A DNA stretch of 64,000 nt, from NCBI GenBank assembly GCA_014058405.1, contig CP047423.1, forward strand, positions 1,488,001 through 1,552,000. The letters are read 5' to 3'. A program made the position numbers and the translations under genes. The notes beneath the pieces are model-generated. The model had not been told where the DNA came from. It made no database searches and was given only the letters and a program-made list of their open reading frames with translations. Below are positions 9,569 to 17,345 of this stretch, one piece after another (position 1 is the first letter of the stretch; every line of letters begins with the position of its first letter). Source of the DNA: Candidatus Nitrospira kreftii (lineage in GTDB: Bacteria > Nitrospirota > Nitrospiria > Nitrospirales > Nitrospiraceae).

Positions 9569-10380
9569 GCTTCGCTTGGCGAGTCACACGACGACACATC
9601 ATTGGAATAGTCATCGCTGGACTCGGAATGGGACTGTTTCTCTCTCCTGATCAGGGGAGGACGGAATCGTGTTCCGTCTTGCGTGATCATGCTGGGCTGA
9701 CATTTCCCGTTGAACGAGTGGATCTTGTCTGGACCTGTAAGCTACAACCCATTATTCAGAGCCATACGACTCAGAGCAAAGTAGGGCCTATCCGAACCTC
9801 CCTATCTGAATCGATGTATCAGCATCTCTTGGATCATCCTCCATTTACGGCAGCGTTGATTCGGCGACTCAATCTCGGCCGTTACAAGTCAGAGGCGAGA
9901 GGGCCAGGAAGATTTTGGGGAGATGACGGTGAGGGGACCAAAGGCATGGTTCAGCTGGTCTACGAGGACCTCGATTCACGTATTTATTATCTCGAAGGAT
10001 CGCATGAGAGTCGGCTGTTACCATATGTGACAGGAAAAGCGGTTGTGTTTCTCAGGACTGGGGTCGTCAGAGAGTCAAATAGCCACGAAGCAATAGATAG
10101 CATATTGGTCGCATACACCAAGTTGGATAATTGGTTTCTTGCTGGGGTGGTGTCTTTTCTCCATCCTCTTGTCGACAAGATTGTGAAGGGCAGATTGCAG
10201 AAGGGAGTGGAGACCGTCAATCGATTAGGTGTGGCGATGAGACAAGACCCTCAGCGGGTGCTATCTGAAGCCGCGAAGCCACCGTCGTTACCTGAAGCGC
10301 AGGTGGCATTCCTAATAAATACGCTAAGCACCGATCTAGACACTGAGAGAGCGCTTCCCCAGAACAGATCCCTCCCATGA
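9565..10380 (+). CDS. Exported protein of unknown function
   Basis: I do not recognise this 271-residue protein. Its start ATGA overlaps the previous stop and its own stop overlaps the next start, so it belongs to a translationally coupled chain. The N-terminus has two Arg-rich turns followed by a hydrophobic stretch (IIGIVIAGLGMGLFLS), consistent with a signal peptide or anchor. Two Cys (CSVLRDHAGL and VWTCKLQP) could form a disulfide in the mature protein. A hydrophobic patch around residue 190 (WFLAGVVSFLHPLVDKIV) may be a membrane-associated helix. It is probably periplasmic or inner-membrane attached. Confidence 0.7.
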   Translation: MSFAWRVTRRHIIGIVIAGLGMGLFLSPDQGRTESCSVLRDHAGLTFPVERVDLVWTCKLQPIIQSHTTQSKVGPIRTSLSESMYQHLLDHPPFTAALIRRLNLGRYKSEARGPGRFWGDDGEGTKGMVQLVYEDLDSRIYYLEGSHESRLLPYVTGKAVVFLRTGVVRESNSHEAIDSILVAYTKLDNWFLAGVVSFLHPLVDKIVKGRLQKGVETVNRLGVAMRQDPQRVLSEAAKPPSLPEAQVAFLINTLSTDLDTERALPQNRSLP

Positions 10381-11546
10381 CGACATCCCGCAGTTTCGTA
10401 CTGATTTGCACAGTCGGTATCTTTTGCTTCATCAGCTACAACATGGTGCGGATGCCCGCACTCTCCTTGTTCGCCGAATCGCTCGGCGCGAGCCCTGAAC
10501 GGATCGGTCTGATCGTGTCTGTTTCGACGTTGACGGGCGTGTTACTGAAACTGCCTTCCGGCGCACTCTCCGATATCTATGGCAGGCGGGTCTTGCTCCG
10601 GATCGGCGTGGTAGCATTCGGGCTGCCGCCCTTTCTTTATCCCTTCATCACAGACCTGGATGCATTGACGGCGCTCAGGTTTTTGCACGGCCTTGCAACG
10701 GCTATCTTCGCCCCAAGTGCTTTGGCGACCGTGGCGGAGCTCTATCGGGAACGGCGTGGCGCGGCGCTCGGGACCTATACGGCCTGTACGCAGTCCGGCT
10801 CTCTCTTGGGCCCTTTTCTGGGCGGGTACCTCATCCATTCGGCAGGGTTCTCTATGGCGTTTGTTACGGCCGGTGTCTTTGGCTGCATCGGTATGGTGCT
10901 GTTCTATAGCCTTCACCTCAATGTTGCAGCGCCAGATAGAAAGGAGGAGGGAACAGCTGTTGTATTGTCGGAAATGTGGAAAGGGTTTGCGGTTGTCGCC
11001 AAAAATAGGAAGGTGCTCATCACCAGCGTGACCGATGCAGCGAAGATGATTGCAAACGGGGCCTTGATGGCATTTTTGCCGCTGTACGGAATCGCAGCGG
11101 GATTGAATCCTGGCGAAGTAGGCCTATTGTTTACCGTCCAGGCGGTCACATCATTTTTCTCCAAGCCGATTATGGGACGGATTTCAGATCGAGTCGGCCG
11201 CCAGCCACTGATTATCCTTGGCCTCGTCATTTGCGCCGGCACCTTTGTCTGTATCCCGCACGTGTCGATGTTTCCTGTGTTGCTCATACTGTCTGCGGGA
11301 TTCGGTTTTGGTGAGGCGGTGGTGTCCTCGTCGTCCTCAGCGCTAGTCGCCGACAGTTCCGAGTATAAGAGACTAGGGGCTGGCATGGGTATGCAAGGGA
11401 CCATCATGGACATCGGGCATGCAAGTGGGCCACTCTTAGCTGGTGTGCTGATTGGAACTCTCAGTTATTCCGTCGCGTTTGCCATCATTGCAGGGATCCA
11501 ACTGTGGGCTGCAGGAATGTTCTGGGTTATGATGAAACGAACGTAG
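10377..11546 (+). CDS. Major facilitator superfamily transporter
   Basis: The 389-residue protein has about 12 hydrophobic segments and an MFS loop motif (GALSDIYGRR) between TM2 and TM3. The repeated counterpart PIMGRISDRVGRQP lies between TM8 and TM9. It is an inner-membrane secondary transporter, by resemblance a drug/metabolite exporter of the DHA1 or sugar-efflux kind; the substrate cannot be read from the sequence. The start ATGA overlaps the previous gene. Its position before ribE could suggest flavin or metabolite transport, but that is only positional. Confidence 0.85.
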   Translation: MTTSRSFVLICTVGIFCFISYNMVRMPALSLFAESLGASPERIGLIVSVSTLTGVLLKLPSGALSDIYGRRVLLRIGVVAFGLPPFLYPFITDLDALTALRFLHGLATAIFAPSALATVAELYRERRGAALGTYTACTQSGSLLGPFLGGYLIHSAGFSMAFVTAGVFGCIGMVLFYSLHLNVAAPDRKEEGTAVVLSEMWKGFAVVAKNRKVLITSVTDAAKMIANGALMAFLPLYGIAAGLNPGEVGLLFTVQAVTSFFSKPIMGRISDRVGRQPLIILGLVICAGTFVCIPHVSMFPVLLILSAGFGFGEAVVSSSSSALVADSSEYKRLGAGMGMQGTIMDIGHASGPLLAGVLIGTLSYSVAFAIIAGIQLWAAGMFWVMMKRT

Positions 11547-11588
11547 ACGCTGCTATGTTGATCACGGCTGCGATATAATGGACGCGCG

Positions 11589-11705
11589 ATGAAGGAGATT
11601 GCGACCGAGAACTTCGTGATCGGTGGGCTGGCTGGCTTAGGCGTTGTGGTGCTGATTGTGCTGTTTTTTTATGTGGTGAAACAGATCATCTTGAGGAAAG
11701 ACTGA
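11589..11705 (+). CDS. 38-residue single-span membrane protein
   Basis: An ATG at 11589 opens a 38-codon frame whose stop forms TGATG with the ribE start, so the two are translationally coupled. The peptide has a short acidic/polar N-terminus (MKEIATENF), one hydrophobic helix (LAGLGVVVLIVLFFYVV) and a basic end (KQIILRKD), an N-out/C-in topology. No family is recognised. The exact coupling and helix-like composition support expression, but the small size leaves doubt. Confidence 0.55.
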   Translation: MKEIATENFVIGGLAGLGVVVLIVLFFYVVKQIILRKD

Positions 11706-12358
11706 TGTTCTCCGGTATCGTCGAAGAAATGGGCGGAATTACCGTCGTGAGAAAAACGCTTGCGGGAACCAGACTCACGATTCTGGCCTCGACTGTGATG
11801 GACGACCTAAAGATAGGTGACAGCGTGAGTGTAAATGGAATTTGTCTCACGGTCGTTTCGAGAACCGAGCGCGATTTTTCCGTAGAGGTCTCGCCTGAAA
11901 CACTGGCGGTGACGACGCTCGGCGGCTTCGCCGTAGGCATGCCGGTCAATCTCGAAAGAGCGATGAAGCTCAATGAACGCATCGGCGGGCATCTCGTGGC
12001 CGGTCACGTGGATGGAGTGGGGGTGATCCGTAGTCGACAGCAAGATGTCAATGCGATTGTATTCACCATCGCAGCACCTCCAGAAATTCTGCGCTATTGT
12101 GTCGTAAAGGGTTCCATTACCGTCGATGGTATCAGCCTCACGATCAATGCGGTCACCGAGCACGGGTTCAGCGTCGCCATCATTCCGCACACGGCGAAGG
12201 TGACGATACTGGGCCTCAAACAGGTGAATGACACAGTGAATCTTGAATCCGACCTCATCGGCAAGTACGTCGAGCGTCTGCTCCAAGAGCGCGGCCAACT
12301 TCCGAAACCCACCATCAGCATCGATACAGACTACCTGCAGAAACGCGGGCTGATTTGA
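11705..12358 (+). CDS. ribE: Riboflavin synthase alpha chain
   Basis: This enzyme dismutates two 6,7-dimethyl-8-ribityllumazines into riboflavin and the pyrimidinedione. The 217-residue protein begins with the family signature MFSGIVEE and contains two similar lumazine-binding halves, marked by SVSVNGICLTV in the first and SITVDGISLTI in the second. Each half has its own V-x-G-I-x-L-T core. Length is typical (200-220). ribBA and ribH, which often follow in related operons, are absent here; a toxin-antitoxin module begins 180 bases downstream. Confidence 0.96.
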   Translation: MFSGIVEEMGGITVVRKTLAGTRLTILASTVMDDLKIGDSVSVNGICLTVVSRTERDFSVEVSPETLAVTTLGGFAVGMPVNLERAMKLNERIGGHLVAGHVDGVGVIRSRQQDVNAIVFTIAAPPEILRYCVVKGSITVDGISLTINAVTEHGFSVAIIPHTAKVTILGLKQVNDTVNLESDLIGKYVERLLQERGQLPKPTISIDTDYLQKRGLI

Positions 12359-12509
12359 GCCAATATCAGCACTCCTCACGGTGTTCTACTTCCGTACCGA
12401 CTGTGGGATAGCAGAGGGAGCTGGAGTCCTGTCTAGAACACAACTCAGAATGTTGCGACTCCCGCTGTTGCATTTGCATGTTACGCCACACTGAGATATC
12501 CTGTACGCA

Positions 12510-12519
12510 TATCATGATA
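12510..12519. promoter_or_regulatory. Putative antitoxin operator palindrome
   Basis: TATCATGATA is a perfect 10-base palindrome 20 bases before the antitoxin ATG, flanked by GATATC and GATATT. Ribbon-helix-helix antitoxins usually bind such short palindromes to repress their own operon. No experiment or conservation data are available here. Confidence 0.35.
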
Positions 12520-12539
12520 AGATATTCAGAGAGGACACT

Positions 12540-12776
12540 ATGGGAGCGATCTCGCTGAAACTACCAGAAGACGTTTTGGAAGCCAGTCGCCGCTGCGCGA
12601 ATACCCTCCATCTCTCCAGAGCCGCCTATATCCGTCGAGCGATCGAGCGCATGAATCGGCAGACGCAAGCAATACTCCGGGCGCGGCGTTTAGCCGAAGC
12701 CTCGAAGAAAGTTCGAAAGGAAAGCCTGCGCGTCAATCGTGAGTTTGCTGCCGTCGAACAGACTCCCGATGCTTAA
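12540..12776 (+). CDS. Ribbon-helix-helix antitoxin (MazE/CopG-like)
   Basis: The 78-residue protein opens with a beta strand and two helices in ribbon-helix-helix order (AISLKLPEDVLEASRRCAN, then SRAAYIRRAIERM), followed by a charged helical tail that would neutralise the toxin. GAGAGG stands 5 bases before the ATG. The stop overlaps the toxin start by 8 bases, the classic arrangement of a toxin-antitoxin pair. It should bind the MazF-like toxin and repress the operon. Confidence 0.85.
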   Translation: MGAISLKLPEDVLEASRRCANTLHLSRAAYIRRAIERMNRQTQAILRARRLAEASKKVRKESLRVNREFAAVEQTPDA

Positions 12777-13125
12777 TCGAGGAGAAGTGTGGCTGGCTGA
12801 TCTCAATCCTAAACGGGGGACCGAGCCGGGCAAAACGCGACCGGTTCTGATCGTTCAGGCCCAAGCCTTACTTGACGCGCAACATCCCTCCACGCTCATC
12901 GTTCCTCTAACGACTGTGCTGATTGATGGTGCTGAACCGTTGCGCATTCGTGTCCCTGCAGCAGGACGTCTTCGCCGCACATCCGATCTCCTGATCGATC
13001 AACTACGCGCGATCGACAATCGCCGTTTAGTCGAAGGCCCCTTGACCAAACTCTCAGCCACACTCATGAAGCGGATTCACGAGGCTGTCGTCGAAGTCCT
13101 CGACCTCGACCAGGATCGCAATTGA
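12769..13125 (+). CDS. MazF/PemK-family mRNA interferase toxin
   Basis: The 118-residue product shows the MazF fold start RGEVWLADLNPKRGTEPGKTRPVLIVQ, with the conserved Pro-Val after the KTR turn. Family features IVPLTT and SDLLIDQLRAID follow. Toxins of this family cut mRNA at short motifs. The ATG at 12769 inside the antitoxin's last codons is preferred; a GTG at 12739 would add ten residues. The gene is cotranscribed with its antitoxin. Confidence 0.9.
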   Translation: MLNRGEVWLADLNPKRGTEPGKTRPVLIVQAQALLDAQHPSTLIVPLTTVLIDGAEPLRIRVPAAGRLRRTSDLLIDQLRAIDNRRLVEGPLTKLSATLMKRIHEAVVEVLDLDQDRN

Positions 13126-13246
13126 ATTGAGATGGCGGAGCGGGAGTCAAAAGTCCAATGAGAGCGATGTTATGCGGTTTGAGAATTGATCCGTAAACGG
13201 CCTCATTTGAAAGACCGAACTTCCGTCAAAAGATAGGAAAAATCGA

Positions 13247-13753
13247 ATGGGAATGTTTTCTCGACTATTTAGTTCCCAAATGAAATACGATGACTCAGTG
13301 GAAAAACTGGTTCCAAGTGCACACACTCTAGCAGTATCATCCTTTACAAAATTCCTCGACTCCCATAGTGAACTGAAGAATGTCGATCCCAAAGAATGGG
13401 ATTTCTTTGTCACTGTGGCAGGTATTTCCGTTGGACTTACAGGTTTATCCGAAAAGGTGAGAAGTACAACCGAGTACAATAGGCTAACAAAGATACTATC
13501 GTCAAAGATCATAAAATGGAATAAACAGGGTGAACTTGCCCTGAGTGATCTGGTTACAGTAATGACGAAATATCGGGAAGAAATGATGCGCCTCCCTCCT
13601 GATGAATTCACCAAAATGTGGGCCGCGGTGATAGGAGCTTGGTGTCTTGCCAATCTTAAATTGGAAGTCCCAAGAGAACAACCCAGTAAGCTAATGACTG
13701 AGCTTGGGATGCTTCTCATCGTTTCATTTCACGATTGGTGGAGTTCCAAATAG
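13247..13753 (+). CDS. AT-rich orphan protein
   Basis: This 168-residue soluble protein matches no family I know. The N-terminus has several Ser/Lys and hydrophobic turns; the middle is helical with FFVTVAGISVGLTGLSEKV. The C-terminus contains FTKMWAAVIGAWCLANLKLEV. Its base composition is visibly richer in A and T than its neighbours, with codons such as ATA and AAA. That suggests recent acquisition along with the adjacent toxin-antitoxin modules. Confidence 0.55.
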   Translation: MGMFSRLFSSQMKYDDSVEKLVPSAHTLAVSSFTKFLDSHSELKNVDPKEWDFFVTVAGISVGLTGLSEKVRSTTEYNRLTKILSSKIIKWNKQGELALSDLVTVMTKYREEMMRLPPDEFTKMWAAVIGAWCLANLKLEVPREQPSKLMTELGMLLIVSFHDWWSSK

Positions 13754-14339
13754 TGGTTGCAGTGATCTTAAAAGAGAGAATTGGCCTTAAAGTTTGGGTT
13801 GCCCATTAGCTGGTAAGTCAAGTGGGCACAGACGTTCCCGTAAACCAGAAGTTCGGTGTTCTTCCTCGTCCGAGCTCGCGCGAAGGTTGGGGTCGAATTT
13901 TGAATCGTGCATCGCAGAAAAGAGGTGGCTCGATCGTGCCATGCACTGCTCAAGTACAGGCCTTGTTCACCAGCTACTTTTCTTTTCATGGCTCCACAAA
14001 CGTGGGGCGAGTCCCGATATCGAGCATCGGCACTCCACAACAGCCGCGCTATTGGACGACTCGATTCTTCGGGCCGTTGTCTATCGGATCACATGACTGT
14101 TACGAGATAACGACAGCGGCGATCAGCGAGAGACTGCCTCGCACATGCCGAGCAGAAGACTCTTTATCATGAGCAGACGGGAGCGTGACTCCACCCAGGC
14201 CTCACCAGAGCCCTTCCCCTACGTACATCAGTAATGATTATGTCGATTGATCCAGAGGTGGTGGGGGGCACGCGTGTGGATAACTAAGGGGGCGGATACC
14301 TTTTATATCACATCAAGACGACACGGAGGATCAGCTCTC
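13754..14339. other. 586-base stretch without a convincing gene
   Basis: Short frames exist on both strands but none has a good ribosome site or recognisable protein character, and they overlap one another. The stretch lies between the AT-rich orphan and the RelE toxin, so it may be the decayed remains of inserted DNA. I see no tRNA, repeat array or transposase fragment in it. Confidence 0.5.
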
Positions 14340-14651
14340 CTATCGGTTCCGGTGTTGTAACCGCCTGAGGGCCTCCTGATAGACCGCGAGATCTTCTCGC
14401 CTCCCAATGGCGACGACTTCGACCAGGATCTCGTGGTCGAGGATTCGGTACACGATGCGGATCGATTTTCTCGCGGCGTAGAGTTTGTAGTAGCCAGTGA
14501 GATCAAGACCTGCTCGATTGCCAAGATGTTCGCCGAGCCGTGGAGCGGTTTCGAGTTTTCTAAGCTGCTTCGCAACCGGTTCTTTCAGCGATCCGTCAAG
14601 CCGCCGAAAGTCATCCGCGGCCGGGGCAGTCAGGACGACGCTATACCGCAA
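14340..14651 (-). CDS. RelE/ParE-family toxin
   Basis: The 103-residue protein has the RelE-fold pattern RYSVVLTAPAADDFRRLD, a loop giving RAGLDLTGYYKLYAARKSIRIVYRI and a final strand EILVEVVAIGRRED. These give the basic surface used to bind and cleave ribosome-associated mRNA. It starts at a TTG at 14651 that lies inside the antitoxin's end, overlapping by 11 bases. This is a standard antitoxin-then-toxin pair. Confidence 0.88.
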   Translation of the reverse strand: MRYSVVLTAPAADDFRRLDGSLKEPVAKQLRKLETAPRLGEHLGNRAGLDLTGYYKLYAARKSIRIVYRILDHEILVEVVAIGRREDLAVYQEALRRLQHRNR

Positions 14652-14934
14652 GTCGTTGCTCCTTCAGCAACGACTCCAGCGGAACGGTTTTCTTTCCTTT
14701 CTTGCGTGCCCGCTGCGTGACAAGGCGATGGATCTCTATGTGTTCCAGGAGATCAAGCGCCTCCGCCATCTTTTCATAGTCATCCACCGGTAGGATCACA
14801 GCTTCCACCCGATTGTTTTTGAGAACGACCACTCGTCGCCGATGCTGAGCCTTCAGATCGGTCAGCACCTTTCCGAAGGAGCGCGCAACTCGAGATGCGC
14901 TGAGGATTTCTTCCTTCTTATAGGCCACGGCCAT
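14641..14934 (-). CDS. Phd/YefM-family antitoxin
   Basis: The 97-residue product reads KEEILSASRVARSFGKVLTDL, then RRRVVVLKNNRVEAVILPVDDYEKM. That is the Phd/YefM layout, an N-terminal DNA-binding fold and an acidic helical tail that caps the toxin. The ATG at 14934 is preferred because GAGG stands 6 bases upstream; an ATG 12 bases earlier lacks a site. It overlaps the RelE-like toxin and should autoregulate with it. Confidence 0.85.
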   Translation of the reverse strand: MAVAYKKEEILSASRVARSFGKVLTDLKAQHRRRVVVLKNNRVEAVILPVDDYEKMAEALDLLEHIEIHRLVTQRARKKGKKTVPLESLLKEQRLAV

Positions 14935-14958
14935 ATGGTACCTCATGAGTTAATCATA

Positions 14959-14976
14959 TGTGCAATATAGCGCACA
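14959..14976 (-). promoter_or_regulatory. Inverted repeat, putative antitoxin operator
   Basis: TGTGC and GCACA flank an AT-rich centre (18 bases in all) just upstream of the Phd-type antitoxin. The centre holds TATATT-like hexamers that could be the -10, so a bound repressor would cover the promoter. Confidence 0.4.
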
Positions 14977-15042
14977 ATTTTACGCAATCACAAGGATAAG
15001 AATTCGATGAGGCAAAGAAGTAAAGAGAGCGCCGATTTTTTT

Positions 15043-15276
15043 CTATGGCTGGTTCTTGGCAGACGAACGGTAGGCAAGGTGCAGGGCAATTCCCAGAATG
15101 ATAGAAAAAAACAGCCCAACGCCAAGCTGAAAATCGAAGCTCAGTGGTCCAACATAAATTTTATACAGCTGCAAAATGACCAGGGGGACGATCACCGCCA
15201 GAATGAGCACGATCATGTGTCGTCGCAAATAGATCGGCTCGCCTGGTTTGCGTCCACCTCTTCCCACTCTGGTCAC
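15043..15276 (-). CDS. Small membrane protein linked to acs
   Basis: The 77-residue protein has a basic start (RVGRGGRKPGEPIYLRRH) and two hydrophobic helices (MIVLILAVIVPLVILQLY and LGVGLFFSIILGIALHLAY), a hairpin in the inner membrane. It starts at a GTG overlapping the acs stop (GTGA), so it is translated after acs. No family is recognised. Position suggests a role with acetate activation or uptake, but this is only positional. Confidence 0.7.
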   Translation of the reverse strand: MTRVGRGGRKPGEPIYLRRHMIVLILAVIVPLVILQLYKIYVGPLSFDFQLGVGLFFSIILGIALHLAYRSSAKNQP

Positions 15277-17162
15277 TCCTCAATGGTCGAAATATCTCCC
15301 GGGTCTTGGCCCAGTTCTTTCGCTTTGAGGACACGGCGCATGATTTTTCCGGACCGAGTCTTGGGCAGTGACGGGACGATATCAATTTCAGACGGCACCC
15401 CAATTTTACCCAATTCTTTCAAGACTTGATCCTTGATCGACTTGATCAGCTCCGGACTTTCCTGTTCTCCCTGCTTCAAGATGATGAACGCCTTGATGGA
15501 TTCACCGACTGTCTTATGCGGTTTGCCGATCACCGCGGCCTCTGCGACGGCAGGATGACTGACCAAGGCGCTTTCAACCTCGGCGGTGCCAAGCCGATTG
15601 CCGGCAACCTTAATCACGTCATCGGCTCTGCCCATGAACCAAAAGTAACCGTCTGCGTCTTTATGACAGATGTCGCCAGCCGTATAGCAGTTGGGAATCG
15701 TATTCCAATAGGTTTTGTACCGCTCCGGGTCCTTGTAGATGGTGCGCATCATAGCGGGCCAAGGCTTTTTGATCACGGCAAATCCGCCTGCGTTTGCCGG
15801 TAGGCTGTTTCCTTGGCGGTCGACCACATCAGCCTCTATCCCCAGGAATGGACGCGTGGCTGATCCGGGTTTCAATGGCACGGTAGGAAGAGGAGTAATG
15901 AGGATGGATCCGGTTTCGGTCTGCCACCAGGTATCCATGATGGGTTTGTCTTCTCCTGTCGCACGATGAAACCACTCCCAGGCTTCTGGGTTGATCGGTT
16001 CTCCTACGCTGCCAAGGATACGGAGTGTCGAGAGATCAAATTTCTTTGGCCAGTCCTCGCCGTAGCGCATAAGCAGCCGAATCGCGGTTGGGGTCGTATA
16101 GAAAATCGAGACCCCATACCGTTCGATGAGATCCCACCAGCGGCCAGGATTCGGATAGTCGGGTTTGCCTTCTGCGGTCAGAATCGTGGCACCGTTGAGA
16201 AGTGGACCATATACGATGTAGCTGTGGCCTGTGACCCAACCAGGGTCGGCGACACAGAAGTAGACATCGTCGTCTTTCAAGTCAAACACATACTTCGTCG
16301 TCGTATAGGTGCCGACCATATATCCACCGTGGACGTGGACAACCCCCTTCGGACGACCGGTCGTGCCGGATGTGTAGAGAATATAGAGCGGCGCCTCCGC
16401 ATCCAATTGCTCAGCTTCGCAGACCGGCCGCTCACGCTCTAGCCACTCCTTCCAGTCGATTTCTTTGGGGGTGGTGAGGGGAATATTCTGGCTCTGCCGT
16501 TGCACGACAATCACGTGGTTGACCGATGGGCAAGTCTTCAGCGCTTCGTCCACGGCCGGTTTCAAGGGAATCGTCTTTCCACGGTCGAATCCGACATCAG
16601 CGGTGATCACCAGCTTGGCCTCTGCATCGTTGATACGATTGGCGAGGGCGGGAGCGCTGAACCCTGAATAGACGACACTGTGGATCACGCCGATTCTGGC
16701 GCAGGCCAGCATGGCGATGACTTGTTCCGGGATTTTCGGCAAATAGATGGTGACACGATCGCCTTGCTGAAGGCCAAGCTTCTTGAGGGCGTTGGCGCAA
16801 CGGTTCACCAGTCGGTGCAGTTCGGCATAGGTGAAGATGCGTTCCTGATCGTGTTCGCCCACCCAGATCAAGGCCACTTTGTTCTTCCGCCAGGTTTTGA
16901 TGTGGCGGTCCAGGCAGTTGTAAGCGATGTTGCATCGTGCGCCGACAAACCATTTCGCCCATGGATAATCCCACTCCAGGACCTTCCCCCAAGGAGAAAA
17001 CCACTCCAGCTCCTGAGCTTCACGGCTCCAAAATGCTTCAGGGTCGGCGATGGATTCTTTGTACTTGGTCTCGTAATCTTTGATATAGGCTGCGGCTATG
17101 GTCTTGGCGGTCGGCTGGTACGTCCGACTTTCCTTCAATAGGGTCTCAATCTTTTCGCTCAT
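15273..17162 (-). CDS. acs: Acetyl-CoA synthetase (AMP-forming)
   Basis: The enzyme joins acetate, ATP and CoA into acetyl-CoA via acetyl-AMP. The 629-residue product has the N-terminal Acs cap (EAFWSREAQELEWFSPW) and the adenylate-forming P-loop YTSGTTGRPKGVVHVHGGY. WWQTETGSI and the hinge GRADDVIKVAGNRLGTAEVE follow, and the C-terminal SGKIMRRVLK carries the acetylatable catalytic Lys. The ATG at 17162 gives the family start MSEKIETLL; longer upstream frames add 94 unrelated residues. In a chemolithoautotroph this permits acetate assimilation. A small membrane protein is coupled downstream. Confidence 0.95.
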   Translation of the reverse strand: MSEKIETLLKESRTYQPTAKTIAAAYIKDYETKYKESIADPEAFWSREAQELEWFSPWGKVLEWDYPWAKWFVGARCNIAYNCLDRHIKTWRKNKVALIWVGEHDQERIFTYAELHRLVNRCANALKKLGLQQGDRVTIYLPKIPEQVIAMLACARIGVIHSVVYSGFSAPALANRINDAEAKLVITADVGFDRGKTIPLKPAVDEALKTCPSVNHVIVVQRQSQNIPLTTPKEIDWKEWLERERPVCEAEQLDAEAPLYILYTSGTTGRPKGVVHVHGGYMVGTYTTTKYVFDLKDDDVYFCVADPGWVTGHSYIVYGPLLNGATILTAEGKPDYPNPGRWWDLIERYGVSIFYTTPTAIRLLMRYGEDWPKKFDLSTLRILGSVGEPINPEAWEWFHRATGEDKPIMDTWWQTETGSILITPLPTVPLKPGSATRPFLGIEADVVDRQGNSLPANAGGFAVIKKPWPAMMRTIYKDPERYKTYWNTIPNCYTAGDICHKDADGYFWFMGRADDVIKVAGNRLGTAEVESALVSHPAVAEAAVIGKPHKTVGESIKAFIILKQGEQESPELIKSIKDQVLKELGKIGVPSEIDIVPSLPKTRSGKIMRRVLKAKELGQDPGDISTIEE

Positions 17163-17207
17163 GGCGGTCGCGTCTCCTGCCTCAGCACAGTCCATCGTCG
17201 ACGCGTA

Positions 17208-17236
17208 ATTATGGAGAAAGTCTGAGACGCCTGCAA
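17208..17236 (-). promoter_or_regulatory. Putative sigma-70 promoter of acs
   Basis: On the minus strand TTGCAG (17236-17231) and CATAAT (17213-17208) are separated by exactly 17 bases. The -10 matches at five of six positions. It lies about 45 bases before the acs start. Confidence 0.45.
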
Positions 17237-17289
17237 CCATCCATTTCCTCCCGAACACTATAGTGATGCTCCTGCGCTCATCCGGTTTC

Positions 17290-17318
17290 TTGACACCGGT
17301 TGAGGCGGCAGATAGGCT
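17290..17318 (+). promoter_or_regulatory. Putative promoter of the caspase-like gene
   Basis: A perfect TTGACA (17290-17295), 17-base spacer and TAGGCT (17313-17318) stand 28 bases before the ATG at 17346. The -10 is weak (three of six). Confidence 0.35.
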
Positions 17319-17345
17319 GACCCCATCAACGATGCTGAGTAGGCT

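Noticed and set aside
13822-14172. 116-codon plus-strand frame (and a minus-strand one at 13768-14040)
   Set aside because: Both occupy the same bases with skewed composition and no start signal; probably non-coding or decayed DNA.
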